From Pseudomonas tructae (lineage in GTDB: Bacteria; Pseudomonadota; Gammaproteobacteria; Pseudomonadales; Pseudomonadaceae), in NCBI RefSeq assembly GCF_004214895.1, contig NZ_CP035952.1:4288501-4352500 (forward strand): a DNA stretch of 64,000 nt. The letters run 5' to 3'. Positions within the stretch are counted from its first letter, which is position 1; each line of letters starts with the position of its first letter. The notes beneath the pieces are model-generated. The model did no database searches and was not told the origin of the DNA. It was given only the letters and a program-made list of their open reading frames with translations. Positions 28,421-38,364 of this stretch are shown here, one piece after another. A program made the translations under genes and the position numbers.

Positions 28421-29902
28421 TCAGGCGATGGTGCCCAACAGCTTTTCCCACTCCTTGTTTTCTTTCTTCGACACACCACCGAGCAGGTCCAGGGCCTGGC
28501 GCAGGCGGTAGCGGGTCAGGTCCGGGCCAAGGATTTCCATGGCATCGAGCACCGAGACCGAGCTGGCCTGGCCGGTGATCGCGGCAAACATCAGCGGCAT
28601 GGCATCACGCAGTTTCAGCTCCAGAGCCTCTACCACCGCCTGGATGCACCCGGTGATACGGTCTTTTTCCCACTGGCGCAGGCTTTCGAGCTTCCACAGG
28701 ATCAACTGGATGACCTGGCGTACCTGGTCGGCCGACAGCTTCTTGCTTTCAAACAGCTTGGCATCGAGCTTGAGGGCACCTTCGAAGAAGAAACCACCCA
28801 GCGGCACGACCTGGCTGAAGGTCTCTACCCTGCCCTGCACGTGCGGCGCGATCTGCATCATGTAGTCGCTGTTGAACGCCCACTTGTGCAGGCGGGCGGC
28901 GAATTCTTCCACCGGCAGCTCGCGCAGCCACTGGCCATTGAGCCACGACAGCTTCTCGATATCGAAGATTGGCCCGCCCAGGGAAACCCGCGACAGGTCG
29001 AAATGTTCGACCATCTCGGCCAGGGAGAACTTCTCGCGCTCGTCCGGCATCGACCAGCCCATGCGACCCAGGTAGTTGAGCATCGCTTCAGGCATGAAGC
29101 CCATGCGCTCGTAGAAGGTCACCGAGGTCGGGTTCTTGCGCTTGGACAGCTTGCTCTTGTCTGGGTTACGCAGCAGCGGCATGTAGCACAAGGTCGGTTG
29201 TTCCCAACCGAAGTACTCGTACAGCTTGATCAGCTTGGGCGCCGACGGCAGCCACTCTTCGCCGCGCAGCACGTGGGTGATGCCCATCAGGTGGTCATCG
29301 ACGACGTTGGCCAGGAAGTAGGTCGGCAGGCCGTCGGTCTTCATCAGCACCTGCATGTCCATGCGGTCCCACGGGATCTCGACGTCGCCACGGAGCATGT
29401 CCGGAACCACGCAGACGCCTTCGGTCGGCACTTTCATGCGGATCACATGCGGTTCGCCAGCAGCCAGGCGGCGCTGCACTTCTTCTGCCGACAGCAGCAA
29501 GGCGCGACCGTCGTACCGCGGGGTTTCGCCACGAGCCATTTGCTCGGCGCGCATCTGGTCCAGCTCTTCGGCGGTGCAAAAGCACGGGAAGGCATGGCCC
29601 AGGTCAACCAGTTGCTGGGCGTACTGCTTGTAGATATCGCCCCGCTCGCTCTGCCGGTACGGGCCATGAGGGCCGCCGACGTCCGGACCTTCGCTCCACT
29701 CGATGCCGAGCCAGCGCAGGGCGTCGAAGATCTGCTGTTCCGACTCGCGGGTCGAGCGCAACTGGTCGGTATCTTCGATACGCAGGATGAACTCGCCGCC
29801 ATGCTGCTTGGCAAAGCAGTAGTTGAACAGGGCGATGTAAGCGGTGCCGACGTGGGGATCGCCAGTAGGCGAAGGCGCGATACGCGTGCGAACGGTGGTC
29901 AT
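28421..29902 (-). CDS. gltX: Glutamyl-tRNA synthetase GltX
   Basis: Charges tRNA-Glu. The start is ATG 29902 ([19 protein letters not shown]), giving 493 residues; the frame to 29971 is an upstream extension. The class I motif is '[11 protein letters not shown]' and the KMSKS-equivalent is 'KLSKR'. The anticodon-binding domain lies in the C-terminal third. Four tRNA genes, two of them tRNA-Glu, lie directly downstream on the same strand but have their own promoter. Confidence 0.97.
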   Translation of the reverse strand: MTTVRTRIAPSPTGDPHVGTAYIALFNYCFAKQHGGEFILRIEDTDQLRSTRESEQQIFDALRWLGIEWSEGPDVGGPHGPYRQSERGDIYKQYAQQLVDLGHAFPCFCTAEELDQMRAEQMARGETPRYDGRALLLSAEEVQRRLAAGEPHVIRMKVPTEGVCVVPDMLRGDVEIPWDRMDMQVLMKTDGLPTYFLANVVDDHLMGITHVLRGEEWLPSAPKLIKLYEYFGWEQPTLCYMPLLRNPDKSKLSKRKNPTSVTFYERMGFMPEAMLNYLGRMGWSMPDEREKFSLAEMVEHFDLSRVSLGGPIFDIEKLSWLNGQWLRELPVEEFAARLHKWAFNSDYMMQIAPHVQGRVETFSQVVPLGGFFFEGALKLDAKLFESKKLSADQVRQVIQLILWKLESLRQWEKDRITGCIQAVVEALELKLRDAMPLMFAAITGQASSVSVLDAMEILGPDLTRYRLRQALDLLGGVSKKENKEWEKLLGTIA

Positions 29903-30046
29903 GGACAGTCTCGAACTAGAGATGAAACAAAGGTTGGATGTTAACAGGGAGCGGGCACCGGGCTCCAGCAATGGGCACGATCGGCACTTGTAGCAACGAA
30001 TTCAATCACGGTTAAATTTGCTTACACTTTTTTAACGATTATCCTC

Positions 30047-31096
30047 ATGCCTGCCCAACTCAAGCGTCGCCTGCTGATTTTCCTCACCCTGGTTGCAATC
30101 ATTGCCCTCGCCTTCCTTGCACATTGGTACTTCAAGGGGCGCTTCTATGAAAGCACCGACAATGCCTACGTGCAGGGCGAAATCACCCGGGTTTCCAGCC
30201 AGCTGAGCGCGCGCATCGACCAAGTGTTGGTGCACGACAACCAGCACGTAGCCAAGGGCGACCTGCTGGTGCGCCTGGAGCCCGAGGATTTTCGCCTGGC
30301 CGTGGAACGCGCCCGCGCCGCCCTCGACACCCGCGAAGCCGAACGCCTGCAGGCCGAAAGCCGGCTGACCCAGCAAGCCAGCCTGATTGCCGCCGGGCAA
30401 GCCCAGGTCGCCGCCAACCAGGCCACCCTCGGCCGTGCGCAACTGGACCTCAACCGTGCCGAGGCCCTGCGCAAGCCGGGCTTTGTCTCGGAAGAACGGG
30501 TGACCACGCTGTCGGCCGAAAACCACGTGGCGCGCTCCCAGGTCAGCAAGGCCCAGGCCGACCTGCAGGGCCAGCGCCAGCAGGTCAACGCCCTGAGCGC
30601 TGAAATCAAGCGCCTGGACGCGCAAATCGTCAACGCCCGCGCCGACCTGGCCCAGGCCGAACTGAACCTGACCCGCAGCGACATCCACGCTCCAATCAGC
30701 GGCATCATCGGCCAACGCGCCGCGCGTAACGGCCAGGTGGTGCAGGCCGGCGCCTACCTGCTGTCGATCGTTCCCGATCAAGACATCTGGATTCAGGCTA
30801 ATTTCAAGGAGACCCAGATCGGCCACATGCAACCCGGACAAAGCGCCGAGCTGCTGTTCGACAGTTACCCGGACACGCCGATCACGGCCCGGGTCGACAG
30901 CCTGTTCGCCGCCTCCGGCGCACAGTTCAGCCTGCTGCCACCGGACAACGCTACTGGCAACTTCACCAAGGTGGTGCAGCGCATTCCGGTGAAACTGACT
31001 TTCGCCACCGACAACCCGCTGCACGGCAAGATCCGTCCGGGCATGTCGGTGACCGTCACGGTCGACATCCGCGACAGCGCCGACCATGGCCGGTGA
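30047..31096 (+). CDS. HlyD/EmrA-type membrane fusion protein
   Basis: Periplasmic adaptor for a transporter. The 349-residue protein has an N-terminal membrane anchor (about 7-26), the lipoyl half 'YVQGEITRVSSQLSARIDQV', a long helical hairpin (about 85-205), the second lipoyl half 'DIHAPISGIIGQRAARNGQVV' and a beta-barrel domain. No ribosome site is seen before the ATG at 30047. It overlaps the MFS gene by 11 bp, so the two act together. No outer-membrane channel gene lies beside them. Confidence 0.92.
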   Translation: MPAQLKRRLLIFLTLVAIIALAFLAHWYFKGRFYESTDNAYVQGEITRVSSQLSARIDQVLVHDNQHVAKGDLLVRLEPEDFRLAVERARAALDTREAERLQAESRLTQQASLIAAGQAQVAANQATLGRAQLDLNRAEALRKPGFVSEERVTTLSAENHVARSQVSKAQADLQGQRQQVNALSAEIKRLDAQIVNARADLAQAELNLTRSDIHAPISGIIGQRAARNGQVVQAGAYLLSIVPDQDIWIQANFKETQIGHMQPGQSAELLFDSYPDTPITARVDSLFAASGAQFSLLPPDNATGNFTKVVQRIPVKLTFATDNPLHGKIRPGMSVTVTVDIRDSADHGR

Positions 31097-32636
31097 TTCG
31101 CTGATCCGCCCCGTCGGCGAACCCAGCCGGCGCGACTGGATCGCCGTCATGAGCGTGATGCTCGGCGCTTTCATGGCGGTACTGGACATCCAGATCACCA
31201 ACTCTTCGCTCAAGGACATTCAGGGCGCCCTGTCGGCGACCCTGGAGGAAGGCTCGTGGATCTCCACCTCCTACCTGGTGGCCGAGATCATCATGATCCC
31301 CCTCACCGCCTGGCTGGTGCAATTGCTGTCGGCGCGACGCCTGGCGGTGTGGGTGTCACTGGGCTTTCTGGGCTCATCACTGCTGTGCTCGATGGCCTGG
31401 AACCTGGAGAGCATGATCATCTTCCGCGCCCTGCAGGGCTTTACCGGAGGTGCGCTGATCCCCCTGGCCTTCACCCTGACCCTGATCAAGCTGCCCGAAC
31501 ACCACCGCGCCAAAGGCATGGCGATGTTCGCCATGACTGCCACCTTCGCCCCTTCGATCGGCCCGACCCTGGGTGGGTGGCTGACCGAGAACTGGGGCTG
31601 GGAGTACATCTTCTACATCAACATCCCGCCAGGGCTGATCATGATCGGCGGCTTGCTGTACGGCCTGGAGAAGAAAGAAGCGCACTGGGAACTGCTCAAA
31701 AGCACCGATTATGCCGGCATCCTTACCCTCGGCGTCGGCCTTGGCTGCTTGCAGGTGTTCCTCGAAGAAGGTCACCGCAAGGACTGGCTGGAATCGAGCC
31801 TGATCGTCACCCTGGGCAGCATCGCCCTGTTGAGCCTGATCACCTTTGTGATTGTGCAGTTCTCCAAACCCAACCCGCTGATCAACCTGCGCATTCTCGG
31901 CAACCGCAACTTCGGCCTGTCGAGCATCGCCAGCCTGGGGATGGGTGTGGGTCTGTACGGCTCGATCTACCTGCTGCCCTTGTACCTGGCGCAGATCCAG
32001 AACTACAACGCCCTGCAGATCGGTGAAGTGATCATGTGGATGGGGGTTCCGCAGCTGTTCCTGATACCGCTGGTGCCGCAGTTGATGAAGGTGATTTCGC
32101 CGAAGATTCTCTGCACCTTGGGTTTTGGCCTGTTCGGCCTGGCCAGCTTCGGTTCCGGGGTACTCAACCCGGATTTTGCCGGCGAGCAGTTCAACCACAT
32201 CCAGATCATCCGCGCCCTTGGCCAACCGATGATCATGGTGACCATCTCGCTGATTGCCACCGCCTATATCCAGCCCCAGGATGCAGGCTCGGCCTCGAGC
32301 CTGTTCAACATCCTGCGCAACCTGGGTGGCGCCATTGGCATTGCCTTGCTGGCGACCCTGCTCGATGCACGGGCCAAGGTGTACTTCGATTACCTGCGCG
32401 AGTCCATCGTGCCGAACAACCCACAGGTCGCCGAGCGCCTGGCGCAGTTGGCCGAACGCCTGGGCAGCGATACCGCGGCGCTGGGCAAGCTAAGTGAGAT
32501 CACCCACCAGCAGGCAATGATCATGGCCTATAACGACGCCTTTCATTTTGTCGGAATCGGTTTGGCGATCAGCATGGTGGCGGTGGTGATGACACGTAAA
32601 TTGCCGCAGGGCTTGAAGGCCGGAGAAGCGCACTGA
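31086..32636 (+). CDS. DHA2-family MFS drug exporter (EmrB-like)
   Basis: Predicted proton-driven exporter. The 516-residue protein has about 14 membrane segments, an N-terminal 'GAFMAVLDIQITNSSL' (DHA2 motif D1 region), 'RALQGFTGGALIPLAF' and the exporter motif C 'APSIGPTLGGWLTENWGW'. A periplasmic loop precedes the last helix. It is paired with the HlyD-like adaptor. Substrate unknown; toxic organic compounds are typical for the family. Confidence 0.92.
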   Translation: MAGDSLIRPVGEPSRRDWIAVMSVMLGAFMAVLDIQITNSSLKDIQGALSATLEEGSWISTSYLVAEIIMIPLTAWLVQLLSARRLAVWVSLGFLGSSLLCSMAWNLESMIIFRALQGFTGGALIPLAFTLTLIKLPEHHRAKGMAMFAMTATFAPSIGPTLGGWLTENWGWEYIFYINIPPGLIMIGGLLYGLEKKEAHWELLKSTDYAGILTLGVGLGCLQVFLEEGHRKDWLESSLIVTLGSIALLSLITFVIVQFSKPNPLINLRILGNRNFGLSSIASLGMGVGLYGSIYLLPLYLAQIQNYNALQIGEVIMWMGVPQLFLIPLVPQLMKVISPKILCTLGFGLFGLASFGSGVLNPDFAGEQFNHIQIIRALGQPMIMVTISLIATAYIQPQDAGSASSLFNILRNLGGAIGIALLATLLDARAKVYFDYLRESIVPNNPQVAERLAQLAERLGSDTAALGKLSEITHQQAMIMAYNDAFHFVGIGLAISMVAVVMTRKLPQGLKAGEAH

Positions 32637-32706
32637 TCGCGGGGCAAGCCCGCTCCCACAAGGCCCAGTGAAGAGCCTACCTGTGGGAGCGGGCTTGCCC
32701 CGCGAT
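32636..32706. repeat. REP pair, inverted
   Basis: Two full REP copies, atcgcggggcaagcccgctc and its complement, face each other across about 23 bp between the convergent MFS and uvrB genes. They may act as the shared 3' structure; there is no other terminator. Confidence 0.9.
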
Positions 32707-32713
32707 AGAGCCC

Positions 32714-34729
32714 TCAGGCAGTAATCATCCGCTCGCGCAACGCGGTAATCTCGTCGCGCAGCTGCGCCGCCGCCTCGAACTCCAGGTCCCGCGCCAGCTG
32801 GTACATCTTCTCTTCCAGTTGCTTGATGCGCTTGGCAATCTCGCCTGGCGAGCGCAGCTCGGCCTCGTAACGGGCGCTCTCCTCTGCCGCCTTGGCCATG
32901 CCCTTGCGCTTTTTGCTGCGCGAGCCGGGCACGTTGGCGCCTTCCATGATGTCGGTGATGTCCTTGACCACGCCCTTGGGCACGATGCCATTTGCGGCGT
33001 TGAAGGCGATCTGCTTGTCGCGACGCCGTTCGGTCTCACCGATGGCCCGCTCCATCGAACCAGTCACCCGGTCGGCATAAAGAATTGCCCGGCCGTTGAG
33101 GTTACGCGCGGCGCGACCAATGGTCTGGATCAGCGAGCGCTCCGAGCGCAGGAAACCTTCCTTGTCGGCATCCAGAATCGCCACCAGCGACACCTCAGGC
33201 ATGTCCAGGCCTTCACGCAGCAGGTTGATGCCCACCAGCACATCGAAGGTCCCCAGGCGCAGGTCGCGAATGATCTCGACTCGCTCCACGGTGTCGATGT
33301 CCGAGTGCAGGTAGCGTACGCGCACGTCGTGGTCGGCCAGATAGTCGGTGAGGTCCTCGGCCATGCGCTTGGTCAGGGTGGTGACCAGCACGCGCTCCTC
33401 CACGGCCACGCGCTTGCGGATCTCCGACAGCAGGTCATCGACCTGGGTAGTGGCCGGGCGCACTTCGACCTGCGGGTCGACCAGGCCGGTCGGCCGTACC
33501 ACCTGCTCGACCACCCGACCGGCATGCTCGGCCTCATAGTTGCCCGGGGTCGCCGAGACAAAGATGGTCTGCGGGCTGACGTGCTCCCACTCGTCAAAGC
33601 GCATCGGCCGGTTGTCCAGCGCCGAGGGCAGGCGAAAACCGTACTCGACCAGGGTTTCCTTGCGTGAACGGTCGCCCTTGTACATCGCGCCGACCTGAGG
33701 AACGCTGACGTGGGACTCATCGATCACCAGCAGGGCGTCATCCGGCAGGTAATCGTAGAGGGTCGGTGGCGGCGCCCCGGCCGGACGCCCGGAGAGGTAG
33801 CGCGAGTAGTTTTCGATGCCGTTGCAGTAGCCCAGCTCAAGGATCATCTCCAGGTCGAATCGGGTGCGCTGCTCCAGGCGCTGGGCTTCGACCAGCTTGT
33901 TGGCCTTGTGCAGGTATTCAAGGCGCTGGGCCAGCTCCTCCTTGATGCCGTCCACTGCCTCGAGCAGAGTCTCGCGCGGGGTCACGTAATGGCTCTTGGG
34001 GTAGAAGGTGAAGCGCGGCAGCTTGCGGATCACCTCGCCGGTCAGCGGGTCGAAAGCGGCGATGTTTTCCACCTCGTCGTCGAACAGCTCGATACGGATA
34101 GCTTCCAGGTCCGATTCAGCCGGAAAGACATCGATCACATCACCGCGCACGCGAAAGGTGGCGCGGGCAAAGTCCATCTCGTTGCGGGTGTACTGCAGGT
34201 CGGCCAGACGGCGCAGCAGCGCGCGCTGGTCGAGTTTATCGCCACGGTCCACATGCAGGACCATCTTCAGGTAGGTTTCCGGGCTGCCCAGGCCATAGAT
34301 GCACGACACGGTGGTGACGATGATCGCATCGCGCCGCTCCAGCAGCGCCTTGGTCGCCGAAAGGCGCATCTGCTCGATATGGTCGTTGATCGAGGAATCC
34401 TTCTCGATGAAGGTATCGGAGGACGGCACGTAGGCTTCGGGCTGGTAGTAGTCGTAATAGGAAACGAAATATTCCACGGCGTTGTTCGGGAAGAACGCCT
34501 TGAACTCGCCGTACAACTGCGCTGCCAGGGTCTTGTTCGGCGCCAGCACCAGGGTCGGTCGCTGTACCTGGGCGATCACGTTGGCGATGCTGAAGGTCTT
34601 GCCCGAACCGGTCACCCCGAGCAGGGTCTGGTGTGCAAGGCCCGCCTCGATTCCCTCGACCATCAGGCGAATCGCCTCAGGCTGGTCGCCGGCTGGCTGG
34701 AAACGGGTGACGAGCTGGAACTCGGACAT
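32714..34729 (-). CDS. uvrB: Excinuclease ABC subunit B UvrB
   Basis: Damage-verification helicase of nucleotide excision repair. The 671-residue protein has Walker A GVTGSGKT at 39-46, the beta-hairpin '[22 protein letters not shown]', Walker B '[10 protein letters not shown]', motif V '[20 protein letters not shown]', motif VI 'QTIGRAARN' and a C-terminal UVR domain ('[27 protein letters not shown]'). GAGG precedes the ATG. A LexA box lies 49 bp upstream. Confidence 0.98.
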   Translation of the reverse strand: MSEFQLVTRFQPAGDQPEAIRLMVEGIEAGLAHQTLLGVTGSGKTFSIANVIAQVQRPTLVLAPNKTLAAQLYGEFKAFFPNNAVEYFVSYYDYYQPEAYVPSSDTFIEKDSSINDHIEQMRLSATKALLERRDAIIVTTVSCIYGLGSPETYLKMVLHVDRGDKLDQRALLRRLADLQYTRNEMDFARATFRVRGDVIDVFPAESDLEAIRIELFDDEVENIAAFDPLTGEVIRKLPRFTFYPKSHYVTPRETLLEAVDGIKEELAQRLEYLHKANKLVEAQRLEQRTRFDLEMILELGYCNGIENYSRYLSGRPAGAPPPTLYDYLPDDALLVIDESHVSVPQVGAMYKGDRSRKETLVEYGFRLPSALDNRPMRFDEWEHVSPQTIFVSATPGNYEAEHAGRVVEQVVRPTGLVDPQVEVRPATTQVDDLLSEIRKRVAVEERVLVTTLTKRMAEDLTDYLADHDVRVRYLHSDIDTVERVEIIRDLRLGTFDVLVGINLLREGLDMPEVSLVAILDADKEGFLRSERSLIQTIGRAARNLNGRAILYADRVTGSMERAIGETERRRDKQIAFNAANGIVPKGVVKDITDIMEGANVPGSRSKKRKGMAKAAEESARYEAELRSPGEIAKRIKQLEEKMYQLARDLEFEAAAQLRDEITALRERMITA

Positions 34730-34777
34730 GACAAACCTCTGTGTGATCGCGATGCTTTCATCGCAGGCGCAGGCAAC

Positions 34778-34793
34778 TGTATTTATAGACAGT
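34778..34793. promoter_or_regulatory. LexA (SOS) box upstream of uvrB
   Basis: CTGTATTTATAGACAG fits CTG-N10-CAG and its complement differs little from the consensus CTGTATATAAATACAG. It predicts SOS induction of uvrB. The 308-bp gap 34730-35037 otherwise holds only AT-richer promoter-like DNA for uvrB and the aminotransferase (TATACT at 34949-34954). Confidence 0.85.
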
Positions 34794-35037
34794 ATTTATA
34801 CCGAACTTAGGGCCACAAGCGCCAGTTTCAACTCAGTGTTGTGGGCATTTCTGACAATGGACTGGGCAAAACGACTAACGGTCGAAAAATATTCGGCCAA
34901 ATAGCAGGAAAAGCTGCGACAGACTGTCGCCGTGACCGGTCGGTATCACTATACTGACTCCCCGTTTGTGCACCGCTCTAGTGCAAGCGACTGGAGCGTG
35001 CGCCCTCTTCCACTCTCCATTCAGAGCCAAGGTAAAA

Positions 35038-36234
35038 ATGAGCCTGTTTTCCGCTGTCGAGCTGGCACCACGCGATCCCATTCTGGGCCTCAACGAAGCT
35101 TTCAACGCCGATACCCGTAGCAACAAGGTCAACCTGGGTGTAGGTGTTTACTGCAACGAAGAAGGGCGTATCCCACTGCTGCGTGCAGTGATCGAAGCCG
35201 AAACCCAGCGCGCTGCCCAGCACGCTTCCCGCGGCTACCTGCCGATCGACGGTATCGTCGCTTACGATCAGGCCGTGCAAAAACTGCTGTTCGGTGCCGA
35301 ATCGCCGCTGCTGAGCGCCGGTCGCGTGATCACCACCCAGGCCGTCGGTGGCACCGGTGCCCTGAAGATCGGCGCCGACTTCCTCAAGCAGCTGTCGCCG
35401 AACGCCGTAGTCGCCATCAGCGACCCGAGCTGGGAAAACCACCGCGCATTGTTCGAAACCGCCGGTTTCCCGGTGCAGAACTATCGCTACTACGATGCCG
35501 CCAGCAATGACGTCAACCGCAGCGGCATGCTCGAAGACCTCAATGCCCTGCCGTCCGGCTCGATCATCGTGCTGCACGCTTGCTGCCACAACCCGACCGG
35601 TGTCGACCTGAGCCTGGACGACTGGAAAAACGTGCTTGAAGTGGTCAAGGCCAAGGGCCACGTGCCGTTCCTCGACATGGCCTACCAGGGCTTTGGCGAC
35701 GGCATTCATGAAGACGCCTTCGCCGTGCGCCTGTTCGCCGAGTCGGGCCTGAACTTCTTCGTTTCCAGCTCGTTCTCCAAATCCTTCTCGTTGTACGGCG
35801 AGCGCGTCGGCGCCCTGTCCATCGTCACCGAGTCGAAGGAAGAAAGCGCGCGCGTGCTGTCCCAGGTCAAGCGCGTGATCCGCACCAACTACTCCAACCC
35901 GCCGACCCACGGCGCCACCATTGTCGCCACCGTGCTCAACAGCCCGGAACTGCGCAAGATGTGGGAAGACGAGCTGGGCGAAATGCGCCAGCGTATCCAC
36001 GGCATGCGCAAGCAGATGGTCGAACTGCTGGCCGAGTACGGCGCCAAGCGTGACTTCAGCTTCGTCGGCCGTCAGCGCGGCATGTTCTCCTACTCGGGCC
36101 TGAGCGTCGAGCAAGTGGCGCGCCTGAAAAACGAGTTCGGCATCTATGCACTGGATACCGGCCGCATCTGCGTGGCAACCCTGAACCAGAGCAACATCCA
36201 TGGGGTGACCAAGGCGATCGTCGAAGTCCTTTAA
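35038..36234 (+). CDS. tyrB: Aromatic amino acid aminotransferase (TyrB/AspC family)
   Basis: Transaminates tyrosine/phenylalanine/aspartate with 2-oxoglutarate. The 398-residue fold-type I PLP enzyme starts MSLFSAVELAPRDPILGL at ATG 35038 with AAGG upstream; the frame from 34966 is an extension. It has 'HACCHNPTGVD' (Asn for substrate), 'LDMAYQGFG' (Asp and Tyr for the cofactor) and the Schiff-base K248 in 'SSSFSKSFSLYGER', with R256 for PLP phosphate. AspC and TyrB are hard to separate; Pseudomonas orthologues at this site are called aromatic aminotransferases. Confidence 0.93.
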   Translation: MSLFSAVELAPRDPILGLNEAFNADTRSNKVNLGVGVYCNEEGRIPLLRAVIEAETQRAAQHASRGYLPIDGIVAYDQAVQKLLFGAESPLLSAGRVITTQAVGGTGALKIGADFLKQLSPNAVVAISDPSWENHRALFETAGFPVQNYRYYDAASNDVNRSGMLEDLNALPSGSIIVLHACCHNPTGVDLSLDDWKNVLEVVKAKGHVPFLDMAYQGFGDGIHEDAFAVRLFAESGLNFFVSSSFSKSFSLYGERVGALSIVTESKEESARVLSQVKRVIRTNYSNPPTHGATIVATVLNSPELRKMWEDELGEMRQRIHGMRKQMVELLAEYGAKRDFSFVGRQRGMFSYSGLSVEQVARLKNEFGIYALDTGRICVATLNQSNIHGVTKAIVEVL

Positions 36235-36257
36235 TTACTCAATTGCATAGGGGAGGC

Positions 36258-36285
36258 TTGACTTCCCCTTAGCAATCAGTAAGAT
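36258..36285 (+). promoter_or_regulatory. Sigma-70 promoter of tRNA-Asn
   Basis: TTGACT (36258-36263), 16 nt, TAAGAT (36280-36285), ending 11 bp before the tRNA 5' end. It gives tRNA-Asn its own promoter, independent of tyrB. Confidence 0.65.
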
Positions 36286-36296
36286 ACGCCACAGAT

Positions 36297-36372
36297 TCCG
36301 CGATAGCTCAGTCGGTAGAGCAAATGACTGTTAATCATTGGGTCCCAGGTTCGAGTCCTGGTCGCGGAGCCA
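36297..36372 (+). tRNA. tRNA-Asn (anticodon GTT)
   Basis: The 76-nt cloverleaf TCCGCGATAGCTCAG... has anticodon loop CTGTTAA (GTT), T arm GGTTCGAGTCC and an encoded CCA. Confidence 0.98.
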
Positions 36373-36384
36373 AACACCTGAAAA

Positions 36385-36417
36385 GCCTCCAGTTGCCCTG
36401 AGCACTGGAGGTTTTTT
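36385..36417 (+). terminator. Intrinsic terminator of tRNA-Asn
   Basis: GCCTCCAGT, a 10-nt loop and ACTGGAGG are followed by TTTTTT, 12 bp after the tRNA. It could also serve the convergent methyltransferase gene, since the complement carries an A/T flank. Confidence 0.88.
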
Positions 36418-36428
36418 CGTTTCTGCCC

Positions 36429-37214
36429 TCAAGGCTTTCTTGCGCAGGTGGCGATGAACGTCGGCAGGTACCGGTCGATCAGAAAGCGCGGAACCGGCTG
36501 CGCATCCTCATGAAAACCTTCGAGCACGAACCCTGCTACCAACTGCCCACCAATCTGGTCCGCCAGGCTGTGACCAAACACCAGTGCCTCGCCACGCTCA
36601 AGCTTGGCCGCAAGGGCCTCTGACGGCAGATCGCTAATGTCGGCATATGGCTGGGTAAAACGCGGCTTGATCAAACCCTGCTCGGCATACTGCGGGTCAC
36701 GGTCAGCGACGAACACCACCGGGTTGTAGAAACTCGACAGCAATCGCCCTCCCCCGACCAGCACCCGGAAACACTCCCGCCACACCGGCCGCACATCCGG
36801 CACGTACAGGTTGGAGATCGGATGGAAGATCAGGTCGAACGATTGATCGGCAAACAGCGAAAGGTCGCGCATGTCGCCCTGAACCAGATCGAGTTGTAGC
36901 CCGTCGCGCGCAGCCACACGACGATCCTGCTCAAGCTGGGCCGCGGACGCATCGAAGACGGTGACCTGCGCCCCTGCCGCTGCCAGCACCGGCGCTTGCT
37001 GGCCACCGGCAGCTGCCAGGCACAACACCCGCAGGCCTTGCACGTCGGCCAACCAGCCTGGCGGCAACGATCCAGGGGTCAAATGCACCGACCAGTCCCC
37101 CTCGCGGGCCGCAGCGATGACCTCGGCACTTACCGGCTGCGACCACTGACAGTCCTGGGCGGCCAGCCGGTCCCAGGCCTGTCGATTGTGTTGATAGATA
37201 TCCAGAGCGGGCAT
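36429..37214 (-). CDS. Class I SAM-dependent methyltransferase
   Basis: The 261-residue protein has a degenerate SAM loop 'VLCLAAAGGQQAPVLAAAGA' (AAAGG for GCGxG), then 'VTVFDASAAQLEQD', 'LDLVQGDMRDL' and 'FDLIFHPISNLYVPDVRPVWRECFRVLVGGG', all in the right order for the UbiE/BioC-like fold. Start ATG 37214 has a GAAAGGAA site. It is monocistronic and convergent with tRNA-Asn. Substrate unknown. Confidence 0.85.
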   Translation of the reverse strand: MPALDIYQHNRQAWDRLAAQDCQWSQPVSAEVIAAAREGDWSVHLTPGSLPPGWLADVQGLRVLCLAAAGGQQAPVLAAAGAQVTVFDASAAQLEQDRRVAARDGLQLDLVQGDMRDLSLFADQSFDLIFHPISNLYVPDVRPVWRECFRVLVGGGRLLSSFYNPVVFVADRDPQYAEQGLIKPRFTQPYADISDLPSEALAAKLERGEALVFGHSLADQIGGQLVAGFVLEGFHEDAQPVPRFLIDRYLPTFIATCARKP

Positions 37215-37285
37215 GGCTTCCTTTCCTCGTGTTAATCAGTACCAACGACGATGATGCCGCTGCCCCGTACCCAGGACAATATCAA

Positions 37286-37702
37286 CTAGCGCTTGTACGG
37301 CTCGGTCACCAGCAGCCGCTCATCCACCAGGCTCCACACTAGCAGCTTGGCCGGCTGGGTCTGGCTGGCGTTGCTCGACATCAGGTGCACCGAGCCCGGT
37401 GGCTCGTACCAGTAATCCCCGGTCTTGTAAGTGGCAGGTTGCTCGCCTTTGAGCTGTGAAATCACCGTACCTTCGAGCACATAGGCCATGACCGCGCCAG
37501 GATGCTGATGGGGAACGGATTTCTGCCCAGGCGCATAGCTGACGGTAAGCATGACCGCTTTTTTGCCTGGCGCATTGCTCGGCAACTGCTGCTGGAGGAT
37601 GTTGACTGCTTCCTGGCCTTCCTGACCATGGGCCCAGGCACCGGGAATGGTGAACAGACTGGCGGCGATCAGAGTGCTGATCGGCAATAGACGGGATTTC
37701 AT
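37286..37702 (-). CDS. Secreted cupin-domain protein
   Basis: The 138-residue protein has a signal peptide (about 1-24, cleavage after 'AWA') and one cupin_2 domain with metal-site motif 1 'VPHQHPGAVMAYVLEG' and motif 2 'YEPPGSVHLMSSN'. This predicts a small periplasmic metal-binding beta-barrel. Enzymatic or binding role cannot be decided. It stands alone between the methyltransferase and DUF1285 genes. Confidence 0.85.
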   Translation of the reverse strand: MKSRLLPISTLIAASLFTIPGAWAHGQEGQEAVNILQQQLPSNAPGKKAVMLTVSYAPGQKSVPHQHPGAVMAYVLEGTVISQLKGEQPATYKTGDYWYEPPGSVHLMSSNASQTQPAKLLVWSLVDERLLVTEPYKR

Positions 37703-37790
37703 TGGCTGTACCTCATGCGTCAGTGGATGCCTGCAGGTTATGCCGGCACTCCACGACTACAAAGGTCCAATTCGGGGAAAAACGCGGAGG

Positions 37791-38354
37791 CTAATCGGCC
37801 CGGCCGATGGGGTAGAAACGCCCGCCACTCCAGACCCCCAGCCACTGCTGGCCATCGATCTGCCGTGGCACCGCCAGCTCGACCAACTGGTAGAAGACGT
37901 TGCGATGGATCAGCGCTTCGAGGTTGCTGCGCATGAGCACATACGGCGAAGGCTCCTGGGTTTGCGCATCGATTTCAAAGCGCAGCGGATGCTCGGGGCC
38001 AGCCTCGACCTGATCGTCGACGTTACTGGTAAAGCGCAGCCGTTGCTGCTCGCCTTCGCCCTGCACTTCAAGGCTGACCGCGACAAAAGGCGCGTCATCG
38101 ACCTTGATGCCGACCTTCTCCACCGGTGTCACCAGGAAGTAGTCATCACCATCGCGACGGATAATGGTCGAGAACAACCGTACCATCGGCTTGCGCCCGA
38201 TCGGCGTACCCAGGTAATACCAGGTACCGTCACGGGCGATGCGCATATCGATATCGCCGCAAAAATCCGGGTTCCACAGATGCACGGGCGGCAGGCCCTT
38301 TTCTGCCTTGGGAATCTGCGCCAGCAGATCATTGGCCTTGCCGGTGTCCCGCAT
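37791..38354 (-). CDS. DUF1285 domain protein
   Basis: The 187-residue soluble protein matches the DUF1285 family by pattern: '[31 protein letters not shown]' near the N-terminus and '[28 protein letters not shown]' mid-protein. AAGGAG precedes the ATG at 38354. It overlaps or abuts the lipoprotein gene stop (10 bp gap), so the two are probably co-transcribed. Function unknown. Confidence 0.85.
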   Translation of the reverse strand: MRDTGKANDLLAQIPKAEKGLPPVHLWNPDFCGDIDMRIARDGTWYYLGTPIGRKPMVRLFSTIIRRDGDDYFLVTPVEKVGIKVDDAPFVAVSLEVQGEGEQQRLRFTSNVDDQVEAGPEHPLRFEIDAQTQEPSPYVLMRSNLEALIHRNVFYQLVELAVPRQIDGQQWLGVWSGGRFYPIGRAD

Positions 38355-38364
38355 TCCGCTCTCC

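Noticed and set aside
28421..28430. gltX and the tRNA genes as a single operon
   Set aside because: A REP pair and a near-consensus promoter lie between them, so separate transcription is the simpler reading.
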